Translations under genes and position numbers: made by a program
Shown here: positions 50,453 through 59,442 of the stretch, piece after piece
Numbering within the stretch: position 1 is the stretch's first letter
Layout of the letters: each line of letters opens with the position of its first letter
Notes under the pieces: model-generated
Seen by the model: the letters and a program-made list of their open reading frames with translations, nothing else
Told to the model about the DNA's origin: nothing
The model's database searches: none
Assembly (NCBI GenBank): GCA_038326775.1
Contig: JBBQKJ010000003.1
Coordinates: 44,779 to 108,778 of the forward strand
From: DYIU01 sp038326775
Lineage (GTDB): Bacteria; Actinomycetota; Geothermincolia; Fen-727; Anoxymicrobiaceae
Direction of reading: 5' to 3'
DNA length: 64,000 nt

Positions 50453-51324
50453 GATACGAAGACCCGGTTTTCCGGCCGCCCTGCGAGGCCGGGAGCCTGA
50501 TAATACAGGCGACCATCGGGTGCCCGCACAACAAGTGCCTTTTCTGCGGCATGTACAAGGCCAAGAAGTACCGCGTGCGGCCTCTTCCCGAGATAGAGGA
50601 AGACCTGCAGATGGCGCGCCGCGTGTGGGCCGACCCCTCCTCGGTGTTCCTGGCCGACGGCAACACTATCGCCATGCGGACCGACGACCTGGTCCAGGTT
50701 CTCGATTACGTGCGGGAGGCGTTTCCGAAGGTGCGGCGCGTTTCCTGCTACGGGGGAGCCCGCTTCATCAAGGGCCGTAAGGTGGAAGACCTCAAGCGCT
50801 TGAAGGAACACGGCCTTGAGATAATCTACATGGGGCTCGAAAGCGGCGACGACGAGATACTGGAGAGGATATGCAAGGGCGCCACCGCCGACGATTACGC
50901 CAGGGCGGCCGAAAAGCTGCGCGAAGCGGGCATCCTGCTGTCCACCTACGTGCTGGCCGGGCTGGGCGGCCGCGACCGCTGGCGCGAGCACGCCGTCAAC
51001 TCGGCGAAGACACTGAACAGGATGCAGCCCGGTTACATACGCATCCGCACGCTGGTGCTCATGCCCGGCTTCCCCATGTACGAGCAGCTCAGGACCGGTG
51101 ATTTCCAGGAACTCACAGGCAGGGAGGTGGCCGGCGAGACCCGGCTGCTGCTCGAGAACCTCGAGGTGGAAGGGGCGGAGTTTCTAAGCGACCACGTCTC
51201 CAACTACCTGCCTATCTACGGAACGCTCCCCGAAGACAAGGAGCGGATGCTCGCCGCAATCGACGAGGCGCTCGCGCTCCCCGAAAACCCGATGCTCGCC
51301 CCCCGCGTCATCCACTCGCTCTAG
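50449..51324 (+). CDS. radical SAM protein with CX4CX2C cluster motif
   Basis: 291 residues from a GTG overlapping the Nudix stop. The Fe-S motif is GCPHNKCLFCGMY, with four residues between the first two cysteines rather than three; I know this form in the radical SAM group COG1032. VFLADGNTIAMRTDDL, IYMGLESGDDEILERICKGA and STYVLAGLGG are the next barrel motifs. There is no B12 domain. Function unknown. The partner Nudix enzyme suggests a nucleotide-related substrate, but that is weak. Confidence 0.83.
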   Translation: MRYEDPVFRPPCEAGSLIIQATIGCPHNKCLFCGMYKAKKYRVRPLPEIEEDLQMARRVWADPSSVFLADGNTIAMRTDDLVQVLDYVREAFPKVRRVSCYGGARFIKGRKVEDLKRLKEHGLEIIYMGLESGDDEILERICKGATADDYARAAEKLREAGILLSTYVLAGLGGRDRWREHAVNSAKTLNRMQPGYIRIRTLVLMPGFPMYEQLRTGDFQELTGREVAGETRLLLENLEVEGAEFLSDHVSNYLPIYGTLPEDKERMLAAIDEALALPENPMLAPRVIHSL

Positions 51325-51464
51325 GCTACCGTTTTCTGTACTCCGCGCACGCGGTGGCGTTGGGCCTTCTGGCGTTGTCGCAGGCGCTGTGGTGGTCATA
51401 CATGCAGCTGTCGCAAAGAAGCCTTGGCGACCCCATCTTCTTTCTCAGTTTCCACCAGAACAGC

Positions 51465-51492
51465 TTGAGATTTATCATAGCTATATTATTAT
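51465..51492 (+). promoter_or_regulatory. possible promoter in an AT-rich gap before the HAD gene
   Basis: TTGAGA (51465-51470), 16 bases, TATTAT (51487-51492), in a stretch (about 51440-51560) much richer in A and T than the surroundings. A second -10-like TATAGT is at 51541-51546, nearer the start. Confidence 0.45.
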
Positions 51493-51571
51493 CGTCAGCA
51501 AGTGAGGATACTAATGATATTTTATGTGGGTCCTGTTTTGTATAGTGAGCACAACAAGGACGAGATCATTC

Positions 51572-52294
51572 ATGGAAGAACTGGATACCAGCAGCATTGA
51601 CGCGGTTTTCTTCGACGTGGGCAACACGCTTTTCAAGCCGTACCCCTCGCTCGAGGCGGTGGTGCGCGATGTGATAGCACGCTTCGGTTACGACCCGTCA
51701 GACGAGGCGATGCGCCTAGGCGTCATAGCCGCCGACCGCTTCTACGAGGAGCGCTACTGGAGCGACGACTCGTTCTGGGCGAACGAGACCGACGCCTCGA
51801 AGATGTGGGCGGAGCTTTACGCCATCGCCCTCGAAGAGATGGGCATCGACGGCGACCGCCACCTCATCGGCAGGGCCATCTACGACCATTTCGGTGACGG
51901 CGCTCACTGGCGCACGTACGACGACGTCGTCCCGGTGTTCGATCGCCTCAAGCGCGAGGGCTACAGCCTGGCGCTGGTCTCCAACTGGGACTCGCGCCTG
52001 GCCAAGCTCTGTTTCGATATGGGGCTTTTCCGCTACCTCGACTCGGTGCTCTCCTCTGCGAGCGTCGGCCTGATCAAGCCCGACCCACGCATCTATCAGG
52101 TCGCGTGCGAGCGCCTCGCCGTAGAGCCCGGCCGGGCGGTCCACGTCGGCGACCACTACTACGCCGATGTGCTGGGAGCGCGCAGTGTCGGCATCCACCC
52201 GGTGTTGATCGACAGGTTCGGGTTCGGAAACCCGGCCGATGTCCCGGTGATAAAAGACCTCCACGAGCTTCTGCCCATACTGGGCCTTAAGTGA
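51572..52294 (+). CDS. HAD-superfamily hydrolase (haloacid dehalogenase/phosphatase type)
   Basis: 240 residues from ATG 51572. Motif I AVFFDVGNTLFKPYPS (the second Asp is Asn, as often in HDHD3-like members), a helical cap, motif II LALVSNWDSRLAKLCFDMGL, motif III VGLIKPDPRIYQVACERLAV and motif IV VHVGDHYYADVLGARSVGIH. Likely phosphatase of small metabolites. Tail-to-tail with the next gene, overlapping by 8 bases. Confidence 0.88.
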   Translation: MEELDTSSIDAVFFDVGNTLFKPYPSLEAVVRDVIARFGYDPSDEAMRLGVIAADRFYEERYWSDDSFWANETDASKMWAELYAIALEEMGIDGDRHLIGRAIYDHFGDGAHWRTYDDVVPVFDRLKREGYSLALVSNWDSRLAKLCFDMGLFRYLDSVLSSASVGLIKPDPRIYQVACERLAVEPGRAVHVGDHYYADVLGARSVGIHPVLIDRFGFGNPADVPVIKDLHELLPILGLK

Positions 52295-53135
52295 ACTTTT
52301 CGCCAAGCAGCCCCAGCGCGTTCTTACCCAGTATCGCTTCGACGATGTCGGCCGGCAGGCCGGCCTGGTCTATCTCGTTCAGGTGTCGCTGCATCCGAAG
52401 GAGCGGGTAGTCCGTTCCGAACAGTATGCGCCCGGGCCCCACGATATCCACGGCTATCTTGTAGACGTCAGGGCGGTACAGGAACGGCGAGGCGGCGACG
52501 TCGTAATAGACCGATGAGGTGACCCTGGCCACTTCCGGCATGAGCTCGTAGAAAAACAGCCCCCCGCCCCAGTGCGCGAGTATCGTGCTGACGTCGCCGA
52601 ACTTCTCCAGGAACCGGTACACCGAGGCCGGCGTTGTGGGCGTCTTGCCAGGGTAGAAGTGCCCCACGTCCTCGTTCGCGTGCAGGAGCACGAAAAACCC
52701 GGCCTCCTCGACAGCACCGACGATGCGGCCGGTGGTGCTCTCGTCGTCGAGCCGGAAGCCCTGGGCGTCCGCCGATATCTCGCCGACTCCTTTCAGGCCA
52801 CCCGAGAAGCAGCGCTCGAGCTCCGTGTCGCACGCCTTGCCGGCGACCGGGTTGACCGTGGCCAGCCCGACGAAGCGCTCCGGGTGCGCCCCAACTGCCT
52901 CCATCATGTACGTGTTGTGCCGGCGGCACATGTCGAGGCTCCGCCAGGGAAATCCGCAGACGATGGACCTGTCGACCCCGGCCGTATCCATCTCCGCGAC
53001 CAGCGCCTCGTATGTGACCATGCGCGCCCTGGGGTTACCGTAGATGAAATCGAAGGATGAATCGCGCTTGGCGAACGTCTCGCGCCGCTCGATGACATCC
53101 GGCGGGAATATATGAGTGTGAGCGTCGATTATCAA
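52287..53135 (-). CDS. amidohydrolase (COG2159, metal-dependent TIM barrel)
   Basis: 282 residues. MIIDAHTHIFPPDVI carries the His-x-His metal site, VGLATVNPVAGKACD and the second His in FVLLHANEDVGHFYPG follow, then STILAHWGGGLFFYELMPEV and the Asp of GRILFGTDYPLL. The family holds hydrolases and decarboxylases of aromatic and related acids (ACMSD-like). The substrate is unknown; an acyl/aryl acid would fit the window. Confidence 0.87.
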   Translation of the reverse strand: MIIDAHTHIFPPDVIERRETFAKRDSSFDFIYGNPRARMVTYEALVAEMDTAGVDRSIVCGFPWRSLDMCRRHNTYMMEAVGAHPERFVGLATVNPVAGKACDTELERCFSGGLKGVGEISADAQGFRLDDESTTGRIVGAVEEAGFFVLLHANEDVGHFYPGKTPTTPASVYRFLEKFGDVSTILAHWGGGLFFYELMPEVARVTSSVYYDVAASPFLYRPDVYKIAVDIVGPGRILFGTDYPLLRMQRHLNEIDQAGLPADIVEAILGKNALGLLGEKFT

Positions 53136-53327
53136 TTCGGCTCCTTTTGCGTACCCGGCGAAGCGTCATGAGGTTATCACAGTTATCGAACCCCCGTCAC
53201 CCGCGCTCATTCCGGCGAGGCGCGCCGGCCGCGCCCTTAAAATCCGATAGAATATGGAGCACCGGATCGACCAGCTCGGCGCGCGGCGGAGAGCCGGGCG
53301 CTCGCGGACAAGGAAGGGACACTATCG

Positions 53328-55268
53328 ATGCCTGGGTTCGAGCATGTTTTCACGTCAATCAAGGTTGCCGGCCTCGAGCTGAAAAACCGCATCCTCATGC
53401 CTGCGATGCACCTCAACATGGCGCCTGAGGGCTTCATGAGCGACGGCCTCATAGACTTCTACGAGGAGCGGGCGAAGGCGGGCCCCGGACCGGGGCTGAT
53501 GATACTGGGGGGCTGCTACACCGAAAGGCGCGGCATGGGCACGCCGAGCATGGTGGCCATCGACGACGACAGGTACATCCCCGGACTGAGGCGATTCACC
53601 GACCGCGTCCACAAGTACGGCCAGCCCGTTGCCGCGCAGCTGTACCACTCGGGGCGCTACGCCTTCAGCTTCCTGACCGGAGAGCAGCCCGTCTCGGCTT
53701 CGGCGGTTCCTTCGAGGTTCAACCCCGAGGTCCCCCGGGAGCTCACGACCGAGGAGATAATCGAGGTCGAGCTCAACTACGGGCGGGCGGCGCGCCGCGC
53801 CGTCGATGCGGGTTTCGACGCCGTCGAGCTCATAGTTAACGGCGGCTACATCGTCAACCAGTTCCTGTCCCCCATCGTCAACAAGCGCACCGATCGTTAC
53901 AACGGGGACATCGACGCCCGCATGACGTTCATGCGCGAGGTCATGGCCGCGATAAGGGAGGCGATAGGCCCGGAGTTCCCGTTCATCTGCAGGCTGTCCG
54001 GCTCCGACTTCGTCGAGGGGAGCCATACACTAGCCGAGGCGAAGGTGGTCGCCGCCGAGATGGAGAGGTGCGGGGCCGACATGATAAGCGTGACCGGCGG
54101 GTGGCACGAGACGCGGGTCCCGCAGATAACCATGAACGTGCCGCGGGGGGCGTTCGTCTACCTGGCGGAGGGCATACGGGAGTCGGTGGAGAATATCCCG
54201 GTCGCCTGCTGCAACCGCATCAACAACCCGGCGCTCGCAGAGCGGATACTCACCGACGACAGGGCCGACATCGTGGGCATGGCGAGAGCTTTCCTGGCGG
54301 ACCCCAATATCCTTCGCAAGGCGTACGAGGGACGCGCGGAGGACATACGAACCTGCGTGGCATGCAACCAGGGTTGCTTCGACCACGTGCTGATGCTGAA
54401 GCCTATCTCCTGCACGATGAACCCGCGGGTCAACCGCGAACGAGAGACCGAGCTCAAACCCGCCCCCGTGAAGAAGAGGGTGCTCGTGGCCGGGGGAGGC
54501 CCGGCGGGGATGGAGGTGGCATGGGTAGCGGCGCACCGGGGGCATGACGTGGTTCTCTGCGAAGAGACCGGGGAGCTCGGCGGCCAGGGAAACCTGGCGG
54601 CGGTGCCCCCCGGGCGCGAAGAGTGGTCTGAGATGGTCCGTTATTTAAAACGCCAGCTGGAGAACAAGCAGGTGGAGGTGAGGCTGAACACCCCTGTAAC
54701 CCCCGGCCTTCTGGAGGAGTTGGGCCCCGACGCCCTGGTGATGGCGACCGGCGCGGTCCAGTTGATACCTCGGATAGAGGGAATCGAAGGGCCGAATGTC
54801 CTCAACGCATGGGACGTGCTCACCGGGGTCGCGGTGACAGGCCACAAAGTGGTGGTGGTCGGAGGCGGCGCGGTGGGCGTCGAGACGGCCACCCTCCTCG
54901 CTGAAGAAGGCCGCGATGTCACCGTTGTCGAGATGCTCGACAGGTGCGGAGCGGACATCGGTCAGTCCAGCCGCTGGGTCATCCTTAAAGACGCCGCGAG
55001 AGCGGGCGTGAAGACAGTGCAGAGCTGCCGCGTGTCGAAGATCATCGAGGATGGGGTGGTGACCGAGACCGCTTTAGAGCAGCGGGTATTCCCGGCCGAC
55101 ACTGTGGTCGTCGCCGCGGGGTCCCGCGCCGAAGACTGTTTATGGAAGCTCCTGGCTGACGAGGGCATGCTCGAGGAAATCGAGTTTCACAAGATAGGGG
55201 ACTGCGTGAAGCCGCGCAAAGCCTACGACGCCATCCACGAGGGGTTCGAGGTGGGGTCAAGGATCTGA
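53328..55268 (+). CDS. Fe-S flavoprotein, NADH:flavin oxidoreductase/2,4-dienoyl-CoA reductase-like
   Basis: 646 residues. The N-terminal old-yellow-enzyme barrel has GLELKNRILMPAMHLNMAPE and DAVELIVNGGYIVNQFLSPI. The [4Fe-4S] ligands are CVACNQGCFDHVLMLKPISC (CX2CX3CX11C-like). Two nucleotide folds follow: VLVAGGGPAGMEVAWVAAHR (FAD) and KVVVVGGGAVGVETATLLAE (NAD(P)H). This is the DCR/trimethylamine dehydrogenase architecture. It reduces enoyl bonds of unsaturated acyl-CoA or related compounds; probably linked to the acyl-CoA enzymes here. Stand-alone gene. Confidence 0.93.
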   Translation: MPGFEHVFTSIKVAGLELKNRILMPAMHLNMAPEGFMSDGLIDFYEERAKAGPGPGLMILGGCYTERRGMGTPSMVAIDDDRYIPGLRRFTDRVHKYGQPVAAQLYHSGRYAFSFLTGEQPVSASAVPSRFNPEVPRELTTEEIIEVELNYGRAARRAVDAGFDAVELIVNGGYIVNQFLSPIVNKRTDRYNGDIDARMTFMREVMAAIREAIGPEFPFICRLSGSDFVEGSHTLAEAKVVAAEMERCGADMISVTGGWHETRVPQITMNVPRGAFVYLAEGIRESVENIPVACCNRINNPALAERILTDDRADIVGMARAFLADPNILRKAYEGRAEDIRTCVACNQGCFDHVLMLKPISCTMNPRVNRERETELKPAPVKKRVLVAGGGPAGMEVAWVAAHRGHDVVLCEETGELGGQGNLAAVPPGREEWSEMVRYLKRQLENKQVEVRLNTPVTPGLLEELGPDALVMATGAVQLIPRIEGIEGPNVLNAWDVLTGVAVTGHKVVVVGGGAVGVETATLLAEEGRDVTVVEMLDRCGADIGQSSRWVILKDAARAGVKTVQSCRVSKIIEDGVVTETALEQRVFPADTVVVAAGSRAEDCLWKLLADEGMLEEIEFHKIGDCVKPRKAYDAIHEGFEVGSRI

Positions 55269-55305
55269 CGGCTTCAGGGGCCGCGCGGAGCTACGGGGAG
55301 TGATT

Positions 55306-56004
55306 ATGGATACCAGGCCCGAGAAGATCCTGGTGGTGGACGACGAGGAGCACATCATAGAGCTGGTCGAGCTCTACCTGGTCAAGGAGGGCTACCTGGT
55401 GGTGAGCGCCCAGGACGGCGCCGCCGCGCTGGAGAGGTTTTCCCTGGAGAAGCCCGACCTGCTTGTGCTCGACATAATGCTTCCCGGGAAGGACGGCCTG
55501 GATGTCCTTCGCGAGATACGGAAGTCCTCGCAGGTCCCGGTGATAATGTTGACGGCCCGCGAGTCCGAGGTCGACAAGGTGGTGGGTCTCGAGCTTGGCG
55601 CGGACGACTACCTGACCAAGCCGTTCAGCCCCCGTGAGCTCGTCGCGCGCGTTAAGGCGGTGCTGCGGCGCGCCAGGCCCCCGGAAGAGGAGATCGAGGC
55701 GGTGCTGACCCGCGGAGGCCTCACCATCGACTCGAGCCGCCGGAGGGTCGAGGTCGAGGGCGCGGGCGAGGTCGAGCTCACCGCCAGGGAGTTCGACCTG
55801 CTCTACGTGATGGCGGCGAACCCGGGCATCGTGCTCTCCCGCGACCGCTTGATGGAAAAGGTCTGGGGCTACGAATACTCAGGGGACACCCGCACGGTCG
55901 ACGTATACATCAGGCACCTGCGCGAGAAGCTCGCCGACGACGCGGAGAACCCCCGGTTCATAGAGACCGTGCGGGGCGTGGGCTACCGATTCAAGGGCGC
56001 ATAG
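55306..56004 (+). CDS. response regulator, OmpR/PhoB family
   Basis: 232 residues from ATG 55306 (GGGGAG just upstream; GTG 55300 is alternative). Receiver domain ILVVDDEEHIIELVELYL with phospho-acceptor Asp56 in LLVLDIMLPGKDGLDV and Lys in DYLTKPFSPRELVARV. DNA-binding winged helix with LTAREFDLLYVMAANPG and RTVDVYIRHLREKLADD. Followed by its kinase after 1 base. Confidence 0.96.
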   Translation: MDTRPEKILVVDDEEHIIELVELYLVKEGYLVVSAQDGAAALERFSLEKPDLLVLDIMLPGKDGLDVLREIRKSSQVPVIMLTARESEVDKVVGLELGADDYLTKPFSPRELVARVKAVLRRARPPEEEIEAVLTRGGLTIDSSRRRVEVEGAGEVELTAREFDLLYVMAANPGIVLSRDRLMEKVWGYEYSGDTRTVDVYIRHLREKLADDAENPRFIETVRGVGYRFKGA

Positions 56005-56005
56005 G

Positions 56006-57514
56006 ATGTTCAAGACTCTTCGAGGGCGCATAACCGCGACGTACTTCCTGGTGGTAATGATCTCGCTGGTGCTGGCGAGCCTGTTCTTTTTATTTTTCCT
56101 GGCGCGTTACATACGCGATCGAGACCGCCAGGATCTCGGACGGCAGGTCGAAGCCGTGGCCAAGGACATCAGGCAGGTCAACCAGCAGTTCAGGCCCGCC
56201 GTGCCGCTGGAGCAGAGCCCCCCGGCGGTCCCCGCTGCTCCGGAGCGGGGTGCCTCCGCCTCCGCGCCCGAAGTCGACGAGTCGCAGGCTCGCAAGCTTA
56301 TCAACAGCATCTTGAACACCGAGGCGGAAGTGCTTGAGGCGAAGCTCCTGATGGTCGCCACGGACGGGAATGTCGTCGGCGAGTCACGCAGCAGGCCGTT
56401 CTTCGGCGAGCGTATCCTCGAGCTGCCGGCCGACATCTTCAGCGAAGAGGGGCCGCGCATCACCGAGAGGTTCTTCCGCAGGCTGGGCAGGGAATACCTC
56501 TTCGCGACCGCCCCGACCACGCTGGCCAGGGGGCAGAAGGGCTTCCTGCTCGCGATCAAACCTATCGAGCAGGTGCGTTCCGTGGCCGGGTCGCTCATGT
56601 GGTACGTGGTGCTCGCGGGCCTTATCGCTCTAGGCCTGTCGATGCTCCTTGCGCTCTACCTTTCACTGGCGATAAGCCGCCCGGTCCGGGCGGTGACCGA
56701 GGCCGCTCGCAGGATGGCGGAAGGCGACTACGGGCAGGAGGTGGAGGTCAGGGGCTCGGACGAGACCGCCGAGCTCGCGCGCGACTTCAACATGATGGCC
56801 GCGCGGGTGCGCACCGCGTACGAACTGCAGCGTGACTTCGTGGGCAACGTCTCCCACGAGCTGCGAACACCGCTGACCAGCATCGAGGGTTTCAGCCAGG
56901 CGCTCCTTGACGGAGTGAGCACCGGCGCAGAGGAGCAGAGGCGCTCGCTGGAGATAATCAACGAGGAGAGCAAGCGTCTCAACCGTCTGCTGCGCGACCT
57001 GTTGCTGCTCTCGCAGATAGACGCGGGCGAGCTCACACCGGAGAGAAGGCCGGTCGACATGGTCGACCTGATGCGCAAGCTCGAGAGCATGTACAGCTCG
57101 CGGGCCGAGGAGGAGGGCAAGACCTTTCGGGTGGACGCGCCCGCCCCGGGTCTTAACATCCACACGGACCCCGACCGCCTGGAGCGTGTTCTTACCAATC
57201 TTCTCGACAACGCCATCAAGTACACAGGTGCTGGCGGCACGGTAGCGCTATCGGCTCGCCGCGAAGGGGGTTACGCGCTCCTGGCGGTATCCAACACCGG
57301 GCAGGGTATCCCGCCTGACGAGCTGCCCCGGATATTCGAGAGGTTCCACCGGGTGGAGCCTTCGCGCGCTCAGAAGCACGGTGGCACGGGCCTGGGGCTG
57401 TCCATCTGCAGGGAGCTCGTCTGGACCCTGGGCGGTACAATAGAGGTGCGGAGCCTGGCTGGACACGGCACCACGTTTACGCTGACGTTGCCGGCGGATG
57501 CCGCCCGGGCTTGA
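56006..57514 (+). CDS. sensor histidine kinase
   Basis: 502 residues. First membrane helix TYFLVVMISLVLASLFFLFF (13-32), an extracytoplasmic sensor of about 150 residues with a Pro/Ala-rich stretch, second helix WYVVLAGLIALGLSMLLALY (near 200), HAMP, then the phosphorylation site FVGNVSHELRTPLTSIEGF (His284) and ATPase boxes LLDNAIKYT, ISNTGQGIP-like SNTGQGIPPDELPRIFERF and GGTGLGLSICREL. Partner of the upstream regulator; signal unknown. Confidence 0.96.
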   Translation: MFKTLRGRITATYFLVVMISLVLASLFFLFFLARYIRDRDRQDLGRQVEAVAKDIRQVNQQFRPAVPLEQSPPAVPAAPERGASASAPEVDESQARKLINSILNTEAEVLEAKLLMVATDGNVVGESRSRPFFGERILELPADIFSEEGPRITERFFRRLGREYLFATAPTTLARGQKGFLLAIKPIEQVRSVAGSLMWYVVLAGLIALGLSMLLALYLSLAISRPVRAVTEAARRMAEGDYGQEVEVRGSDETAELARDFNMMAARVRTAYELQRDFVGNVSHELRTPLTSIEGFSQALLDGVSTGAEEQRRSLEIINEESKRLNRLLRDLLLLSQIDAGELTPERRPVDMVDLMRKLESMYSSRAEEEGKTFRVDAPAPGLNIHTDPDRLERVLTNLLDNAIKYTGAGGTVALSARREGGYALLAVSNTGQGIPPDELPRIFERFHRVEPSRAQKHGGTGLGLSICRELVWTLGGTIEVRSLAGHGTTFTLTLPADAARA

Positions 57515-57603
57515 GGGCGGCCTCCGAGGCCGTCATGAACCGTGCGCAAGAGGCTGAGAAAGATCGAGTGATTCCGAGCCCGAGAGGTTGTGAGGAGGAG
57601 AGC

Positions 57604-58053
57604 ATGCGCCCGACCTGGGATGAGTACTTCCTGAGCATAGCGAAGGTCGTTTCGGGGCGGTCGACTTGCCTGCGCCGGCAGGTGGGCGCGCTCGTCGTAA
57701 AGGACAAGCGCATCCTGACCACCGGGTACAACGGCGCCCCCCTGGGCCTGGCGCACTGCCATGAGACCGGCTGCCTGCGCGAGCAGGCCGGCGCTCAATC
57801 CGGAACCACCCACGAGCTCTGCCGCGGGCTGCACGCCGAGCAGAACGCCATTCTGCAAGCCGCGCTGCATGGGGTCTCCATCGACGGCGGTGTAATATAC
57901 AGCACCCACCAGCCCTGCGTGCTCTGCACCAAGATGGTGATCAATGCCGGGCTCTGGGCGATATACTACGTCGAGCCCTACCCCGACCCACTGGCGCAGA
58001 AGTTGCTGGAGGAAGCCGGGATAGTGACACAGAAGATGAGATTGGAAGGTTGA
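57604..58053 (+). CDS. dCMP deaminase / ComEB-like cytidine deaminase
   Basis: 149 residues from ATG 57604 (GAGGAGGAG upstream). Zinc and catalytic motif LHAEQNAILQAA (HAE) and QPCVLCTKMVIN (PCxxC), with TGYNGAPLGLAHCHETGCLR before them. Makes dUMP from dCMP for thymidylate synthesis. Weak hairpin GCCGGGA/TCCCGGC (58057-58073) follows the stop without a T-tract. Confidence 0.94.
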   Translation: MRPTWDEYFLSIAKVVSGRSTCLRRQVGALVVKDKRILTTGYNGAPLGLAHCHETGCLREQAGAQSGTTHELCRGLHAEQNAILQAALHGVSIDGGVIYSTHQPCVLCTKMVINAGLWAIYYVEPYPDPLAQKLLEEAGIVTQKMRLEG

Positions 58054-58084
58054 ATGGCCGGGAGAGTCCCGGCGCCTCTATGAC

Positions 58085-59200
58085 ATGGGATATTACTTCA
58101 TCGCATTCGGCGTGGCGGTGGTCGCTGCGCTGGCTCTAACGCCAGTCGCGCGCCGGCTCGCTGTGCGCCTAAACGCGGTCGACGTTCCCGAGGACCGCAA
58201 GGTCCACGACAGGATAACCCCCACCCTTGGCGGCCTGGCCATCTACGCGGCCATGATGCTGGGCATCGGGGTTTTCGTCCTCATCGGTGACAAGAAGGTC
58301 TCGAGCGACCTGCTGGGTGTTGTTATCGGGGCGACCATTATCATGGCGTTCGGGGCCATCGACGACATCCACGGGCTCTCACCTCTCCCCAAGCTTTTCG
58401 GGCAGATACTGGGCGCCGGGGTGCTGGTCATCATGGGGGTGCAGATACAGAACATCCATTTCCCCGGCACGGCCGTGATCTCGCTTTCCCCGGAACTTTC
58501 CGTCATCGTGTCGCTGGTCTGGGTGGTAGCGTTCATCAACATCATCAACCTCATCGACGGCCTCGACGGCCTGGCCGCCGGCATAACCTGCATCACCGCG
58601 TTCTCCATGTTCTACTACACGACCCAGACCGGGGTGGGCGGGGCGTTCGTGGACGCCGCGCTGATATCCATCGTCATGGCCGGGGCGACGCTGGGGTTCC
58701 TGCGGTACAATTTCAACCCGGCAAGCGTGTTCATGGGCGACTCGGGGAGCATGCTGCTCGGCTTCCTTCTTGGCGCGGTTACCATACAGGGCGTGCTCAA
58801 GAGCATCGCGGCGGTCGCGCTGGTGGTCCCCTTGATGGCGCTCGCCATCCCCATCCTGGATACGGGCATGGCGATAGTCAGGAGGCTCCGCAGGGGCCAG
58901 TCGATAACCCACGCGGACAAGGAGCATATCCACCACCGCCTGCTCAACATGGGCCACTCCCAACGGCAGGCGGTGCTACTGCTTTACTTCTGGACCGCGC
59001 TGCTTTGCGGCACCAGCCTGGCGCTCAAGTTCAAGGCGAACAACAAGGTGCTCTGGATCACCCTGGGGCTTGCCATAATCGGCTTCGCGCTAACAGCCCT
59101 GCCGCCCATCATAAGGGGTGATAACGGCAGGGGCGGGAAGCACCGGGCTCGCGGCAGCGAGCGCCGCGCGCGCAAGGTCGAGGAGGCCGGGCGGGTTTGA
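58085..59200 (+). CDS. undecaprenyl-phosphate N-acetylglucosaminyl 1-phosphate transferase (WecA/TagO type)
   Basis: 371 residues, about eleven membrane helices, MraY superfamily. KVHDRITPTLGGLAIYAAMM, FGAIDDIHGLSPLPKLFGQI, NIINLIDGLDGLAAGITCIT and FMGDSGSMLLGFLLG hold the catalytic Asp residues; ADKEHIHHRLLNMGHSQRQA is the WecA/TagO HIHH motif. Starts cell-wall polymer (in Actinobacteria arabinogalactan or teichoic-type) synthesis. In Actinobacteria it lies upstream of the F-ATPase operon; here atpZ and atpI follow with TTGA overlaps. Confidence 0.92.
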   Translation: MGYYFIAFGVAVVAALALTPVARRLAVRLNAVDVPEDRKVHDRITPTLGGLAIYAAMMLGIGVFVLIGDKKVSSDLLGVVIGATIIMAFGAIDDIHGLSPLPKLFGQILGAGVLVIMGVQIQNIHFPGTAVISLSPELSVIVSLVWVVAFINIINLIDGLDGLAAGITCITAFSMFYYTTQTGVGGAFVDAALISIVMAGATLGFLRYNFNPASVFMGDSGSMLLGFLLGAVTIQGVLKSIAAVALVVPLMALAIPILDTGMAIVRRLRRGQSITHADKEHIHHRLLNMGHSQRQAVLLLYFWTALLCGTSLALKFKANNKVLWITLGLAIIGFALTALPPIIRGDNGRGGKHRARGSERRARKVEEAGRV

Positions 59201-59442
59201 GGGGAGATGGCCGGCCCCGGCGCGGGCGCCCCCCTAGACTGGCGGCTGTCCAACTGTTGCTCACGATGGGCGTGGGGATGGCAATCCTCGTGTTCGGGGG
59301 TTACGCTCTCGACCGGGCCCTGGGCACCTCCCCCTGGTTCCTGCTTGCCGGGACAGTTTCCGGCGTGGCCTTCATAATGTACGATCTACTGCACAGGGCG
59401 CGCCGCGAACGAGGCGGCGGTGAGAGCGGAGGTGGCGGTTGA
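59197..59442 (+). CDS. AtpZ-like ATP synthase accessory protein
   Basis: 81 residues from TTG overlapping the wecA stop. Basic N-terminus, two membrane helices (LLLTMGVGMAILVFGGYALD; WFLLAGTVSGVAFIMYDLLH) separated by a short turn GTSPW, as in AtpZ/DUF-type proteins encoded in front of F-ATPase operons. No F-ATPase follows in this window. Confidence 0.75.
   Translation: MRGDGRPRRGRPPRLAAVQLLLTMGVGMAILVFGGYALDRALGTSPWFLLAGTVSGVAFIMYDLLHRARRERGGGESGGGG

Noticed and set aside
58057..58073. GC hairpin after the dCMP deaminase as a terminator
   Set aside because: No T-tract and only 12 bases before the next start; not convincing as terminator.
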